A stretch of 9,505 bases of DNA from Bacteroidaceae bacterium. GTDB lineage: Bacteria; Bacteroidota; Bacteroidia; Bacteroidales; Barnesiellaceae_A. A model generated the notes under the pieces. The model made no database searches and was not told where the DNA came from. It saw only the letters and a program-made list of their open reading frames with translations. Positions 6,051-9,505 of the stretch are shown piece after piece. Within the stretch, counting starts at the first letter, position 1, and every line of letters begins with the position of its first letter. The position numbers and the translations under genes were made by a program. The DNA lies in contig JAFZDG010000100.1 in assembly GCA_017561285.1 (NCBI GenBank), forward strand, positions 1 through 9,505. Direction: 5' to 3'.

Positions 6051-9000
6051 TTACGGCAATGAAACTTGTATCCAAGCGCCCTGCGTATGAGCTACCTGTT
6101 GTGGTGCATAGTAACCTTGTAACGTAGCCACTCCGGCTTGATATTCACCCACACGATCTACATACACTTTGTATTCCACTACATATACACCTCGGGGTAA
6201 ATAATCGAAATACAGTGTGGTAGCTGCATCACCGGGAACTGTATAGTGCCACAGGCCTTGCGAATAGCGGTATTGAGGCAATTGCTCTTGCGGCTCGAAA
6301 CAAGCCGGACGCGAATCGACAAGCGTCATAAATTGCATATCGCGCTGCGTGCGAAGAGTGAGTTGCACAACCACCTCATCACCTACACCAAGCGTTGTCT
6401 TTTCTACAGCAACCAACTCTCCATTGCGCTCTACATAGTAACGACGCTCTATCGCAATCTCCTCGGTACGATATGCCTCTACATCGGCAATACTATCATA
6501 ATATTGCCAATATATGGCACCCCAAGAGGGCTTTTCATAATGATTTTCTATTTTCACAGTAGCATCGGCAGGCACTATTTCACTATCTGTTCGCACATAC
6601 TTGGCATAACCCATAATCTCCTCCGCTTGCGTTGCAGCAGGCATAGGCGAGCTGCCCCACTCTATTTGTGTACGATTCTCTACAGACATCCATTGGCTTC
6701 CCGACAGGAGAAGGATATTGACGGCATCGAGTGTTGAAGGTACATTGCCCCACATTTGTGTCTGTTTCTGCAAGAGTAACCATTGTCGCATCGCATCCAA
6801 CTCGGCTATACGGGGAGAGACCAACTCAAATGCCTCATATATGGCACAATGAATTTGAATAGCACTATTGCGATAGAATGCAGTACTGCGATTATTGGGC
6901 CAGAACATACCTTGAGAGGGCATATTGACCGCATATTCTCGCAGCGAATTTACTACATCATTGGCAATAGCTACATACCCATATCGGTACAATGCGACAG
7001 CTGCATAGGCTTTTTCAATCTCATCCAATTTGTACCACTGTGCCGCTATTGTATCGAGTTGTTGGCGATGTATGTCAAGCACTTCGGCACTCATCGGCAC
7101 ATCTCGAAAAGCACTACGCACATAGAGATAACACAAGTCGTTATAATCGATAACTGCGGCTTGTTGTTTGTTACGACATACATACTCGGCATCGAGATAG
7201 CGCAGAGCATCCATTTGCATAGCGGCAACTGTTTCGCAACTTCCTACACCACCCCATCGGGCAAGTCTTGATAAGCCTGCAGTGATGTTTAGTGTCACTG
7301 CAAACGATGGTTGCATTCCGTTAAACCAGGCCCATCCGCCATTGCTATCTTGCCATGTTCGCAACAAATCGACCGCCTCTTGCGCTAGTTTATTGGCACG
7401 TTCCTTGTCGAGCAAACCGGCTATTTGTTGTAATTGTTCGGTGGCATTATCGGCCTCCAACAACCAGGGTGTTTCCGATAGCAAAAGTTGCTTCAGCTCT
7501 TCGTTTTGAGCCAATTGTGACACAAGCGCCATACCATCAGTCTGTCGGTTCCACTCGGCTATAACACGAGCTATAGTATCATTTTGCGAAACAATGCCGG
7601 TAGCAACTACATTGGCATAGAGCGATGCCATAAGCGAAACAGCACTCCTGTCGATTGGTTGAGCCAACGCCGGTAAAGCTGTAACAGCATACCATACCGG
7701 ATTGTCGCAATATTCGAGCGTAACACGTACATTTCGCACCTCATTTTGCTTTATTTTTTCACGCATCGAATCGAATGTTATAGTTGTGTCACCGACCGAT
7801 GGTGCTACATAAAATGGCTTGGCTTCTGTCACCAGTTCTTGTGAGGGCAATACAGCCAACAAATGTTGCTCTCCATCGCTATATATAGCCGTAGAAGCTC
7901 CTATACGTACCCCCACCAGCGATAGCGTATCGGGAATGGAAACAGAGAATTGCACCGTTGCAGATGCTCCGGCATCGGTAGTAAAGGGTACTATCGAAGA
8001 GAATATTACCTGCTCATGATCGGGATGATAGAGTGTCAATTGCGCCTCTCCTCGCAACACCTCATCGGTGGTATTATATATTGCAGCCGATAATGTTGTC
8101 TTGTCGCCTTGACGCACAAAGCGAGGCATATTGGGCTGTATCATCAACGGTTTGGATGACACTACCGATGCTGTGTACATACCATTATATAACTGTGGAG
8201 TAACAGCCATAGAGAGGAAATTCCACGTTGTGTTAGACTCAGGAACAGTAAATTCCACCACCACATTACCTTCGTCATTGGCAACCAAATGCGGATAGAA
8301 GAATGCTGTTTCCTCCATATTATCGCGATACTCTATTTTCGACAAAGGTGTGTCAGGGATATGTGCAACCTCCTCCAATGCGCCATCCGATTCGGCATAA
8401 TCGGCTACAGACTCCTCAACCTCCGTATCAATCATCATGTCGGCAGTCATTGATCCCTTGCTCATAGTCCTATTAGAGGCGCTTTGCGTCATCATACGTT
8501 GCATTATCACACCACCTCCAACACCATACGATAGCATAAGATAACTCTTAAGCAATGGCGATACACTGTTTATATATTGAGCATTTATAAACTCATTTCG
8601 ATAGTTTACATAAGCACGATTGGTACTTGTCAGATACCACAAATAATCTATCCATAGAGTATATCGGGCATAGGGTGTATAGCGAGGATTGAAAAACCAA
8701 GAATGAGTAGTCAAGGCATCGAGCGAAGCATCGTACATCTCGGCCATAAACAGGGCATCAACCGGTTTTCCATCGGCATTGCGTACCGTAAATTGCCAAG
8801 TCTCTCGGCTGCCGGGACGTGTCTTATCGCGGAATGTCGCAGGAGTGATTGTCAAGTGTTTATCGGGCTGCTTGCGATGCACCGTAACCATCTTGCGATG
8901 TACACTCTTATTATGAACAAGCACAAACATCACCTGTACCACATCGTCACACGCAGCATTGTATGGAAGTCTGATTGTTGTCATACTATTGTCAAGGTGC

Positions 9001-9505
9001 AAGCAGTCATATTCTATGCGTCTCTCTCCATCCGATATGAAATAGTAGAGCGAAGCGTTCTGAAGCGCCGAACCCACAGCAATACAAACGGTATCGCCAT
9101 CTTCCGCTTCATATCGGTCTATCGGTAACCACAACTCTGTAGCTACGGGAGGTCGCACATCGGAATGCGAATAACATACAAAATCGACACTATCGGTAAT
9201 AAGTTCGCCACCGGTTGTACGAGTGGACATAAATAACCTATACGTACCCGAAGCCATCGATTTATAAGGCAACATAAGCCTATCATTACTTCCTACACCA
9301 TCACTCTGCCAGATAGCATCACGACTGCGCACATAGCATTCGCCTCCAACTTCATCACACACAGTGCCATATAACGAAAGGCTATAGGGCAATTGTTGCA
9401 CCACGCCACTACCATTCACAACACCTATACTGTATGGTAATGCCGCATCACGACAGACCTTGTTGGGTATGTTGCAATTGAATTTCACTCCGACACCCTG
9501 TACAG
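6051..9505 (-). CDS. Alpha-2-macroglobulin family protein, C-terminal part, thioester motif lost
   Basis: The frame runs from the right edge to the TAA at 6053-6051, about 1,150 residues; the GTG at 9488 is an internal Val codon, so the N-terminus lies outside. Residues are counted from that Val. Residues 1-205 look like macroglobulin beta domains with eight Cys. Residues 213-257 (LTITPATFRDKTRPG, then GKPVDALFMAEMYDASLDAL) match the conserved segment before the bait region. A Met-rich then acidic linker (325-385) sits where the bait would be. Residues 386-430 (YRDNMEETAFFYPHL, later FTVPESNTTWNFLSMAVTP) are the A2M domain core. The helical thioester domain follows, including WQDSNGGWAWFNGM (712-725) and LDAVNILLLSGSQW (920-933). 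The end (VGEYQAGVATLQGYYAP) matches the C-terminal macroglobulin domain. The CxEQ site is replaced by SAVS at 615-618. The family acts in the periplasm or at the envelope as protease traps; without the thioester, covalent capture is not expected. It ends in a strong terminator; its promoter is not in the window. Confidence 0.88.
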   Translation of the reverse strand, partial: VQGVGVKFNCNIPNKVCRDAALPYSIGVVNGSGVVQQLPYSLSLYGTVCDEVGGECYVRSRDAIWQSDGVGSNDRLMLPYKSMASGTYRLFMSTRTTGGELITDSVDFVCYSHSDVRPPVATELWLPIDRYEAEDGDTVCIAVGSALQNASLYYFISDGERRIEYDCLHLDNSMTTIRLPYNAACDDVVQVMFVLVHNKSVHRKMVTVHRKQPDKHLTITPATFRDKTRPGSRETWQFTVRNADGKPVDALFMAEMYDASLDALTTHSWFFNPRYTPYARYTLWIDYLWYLTSTNRAYVNYRNEFINAQYINSVSPLLKSYLMLSYGVGGGVIMQRMMTQSASNRTMSKGSMTADMMIDTEVEESVADYAESDGALEEVAHIPDTPLSKIEYRDNMEETAFFYPHLVANDEGNVVVEFTVPESNTTWNFLSMAVTPQLYNGMYTASVVSSKPLMIQPNMPRFVRQGDKTTLSAAIYNTTDEVLRGEAQLTLYHPDHEQVIFSSIVPFTTDAGASATVQFSVSIPDTLSLVGVRIGASTAIYSDGEQHLLAVLPSQELVTEAKPFYVAPSVGDTTITFDSMREKIKQNEVRNVRVTLEYCDNPVWYAVTALPALAQPIDRSAVSLMASLYANVVATGIVSQNDTIARVIAEWNRQTDGMALVSQLAQNEELKQLLLSETPWLLEADNATEQLQQIAGLLDKERANKLAQEAVDLLRTWQDSNGGWAWFNGMQPSFAVTLNITAGLSRLARWGGVGSCETVAAMQMDALRYLDAEYVCRNKQQAAVIDYNDLCYLYVRSAFRDVPMSAEVLDIHRQQLDTIAAQWYKLDEIEKAYAAVALYRYGYVAIANDVVNSLREYAVNMPSQGMFWPNNRSTAFYRNSAIQIHCAIYEAFELVSPRIAELDAMRQWLLLQKQTQMWGNVPSTLDAVNILLLSGSQWMSVENRTQIEWGSSPMPAATQAEEIMGYAKYVRTDSEIVPADATVKIENHYEKPSWGAIYWQYYDSIADVEAYRTEEIAIERRYYVERNGELVAVEKTTLGVGDEVVVQLTLRTQRDMQFMTLVDSRPACFEPQEQLPQYRYSQGLWHYTVPGDAATTLYFDYLPRGVYVVEYKVYVDRVGEYQAGVATLQGYYAPQQVAHTQGAWIQVSLP
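7635..7646 (-). other. Degenerate thioester site (Ser-Ala-Val-Ser) in the alpha-2-macroglobulin gene
   Basis: The stretch ALPALAQPIDRSAVSLMASL followed by YANVVA aligns without gaps to the form I recall for thioester-bearing Bacteroidota homologues (ALPYLMEYPYECTEQLFSRY, then YAN). Cys, Thr, Glu and Gln fall on S615, A616, V617 and S618. Neither the Cys nor the Gln needed to form the beta-cysteinyl-gamma-glutamyl thioester is present. The template is remembered rather than computed. Confidence 0.75.

Noticed and set aside
9486..9488. GTG at 9488 as the true start of the alpha-2-macroglobulin
   Set aside because: The frame continues open upstream to the window edge, there is no signal peptide after this codon, and the visible part lacks the N-terminal domains of the family.

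Overview
The window looks like chromosomal DNA from the phylum Bacteroidota, order Bacteroidales. Three things point there. Several genes are preceded by the Bacteroidales -7 promoter box TAnnTTTG. Shine-Dalgarno sequences are weak or absent. The protein families fit: a DUF5723 outer-membrane protein, a lipoprotein with an acidic sequence after the lipid-bearing Cys, and a large bacterial alpha-2-macroglobulin. The genus cannot be fixed from this sequence.

Layout, left to right. Positions 1-466 (+) hold the C-terminal end of an AT-rich coding region of unknown function with a beta-rich tail domain. Positions 467-634 are intergenic, with two copies of a 16-bp promoter-like repeat flanking an imperfect hairpin. 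Positions 635-1258 (+) encode a cytidylate-kinase-like P-loop protein. It converges on a membrane acyltransferase of the acyltransferase-3 family (2311-1277, -), which has its own promoter. Next is a two-gene minus-strand operon: a surface-type lipoprotein (5684-3867) followed 12 bp later by a DUF5723 outer-membrane protein (3854-2472). A consensus promoter lies about 115 bp upstream of the lipoprotein and a weak hairpin follows the DUF5723 gene. A strong intrinsic terminator (5981-6025) separates this operon from the last gene, the C-terminal 1,150 or so residues of an alpha-2-macroglobulin family protein (9505-6051, -) whose N-terminus lies off the right edge.

How the genes relate. Three of the six proteins appear to be envelope proteins (lipoprotein, DUF5723 protein, alpha-2-macroglobulin) and the acyltransferase is probably an inner-membrane enzyme that modifies glycans. 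Only the lipoprotein and DUF5723 genes look co-transcribed. The alpha-2-macroglobulin has replaced its thioester motif (CxEQ) with Ser-Ala-Val-Ser while keeping the rest of the fold, so it should not trap targets covalently.

I see no tRNA, rRNA, CRISPR array, insertion sequence or phage gene. No clearly new multi-gene system is evident. The points most worth checking are the thioester loss, the lipoprotein/DUF5723 pair and the duplicated promoter element.
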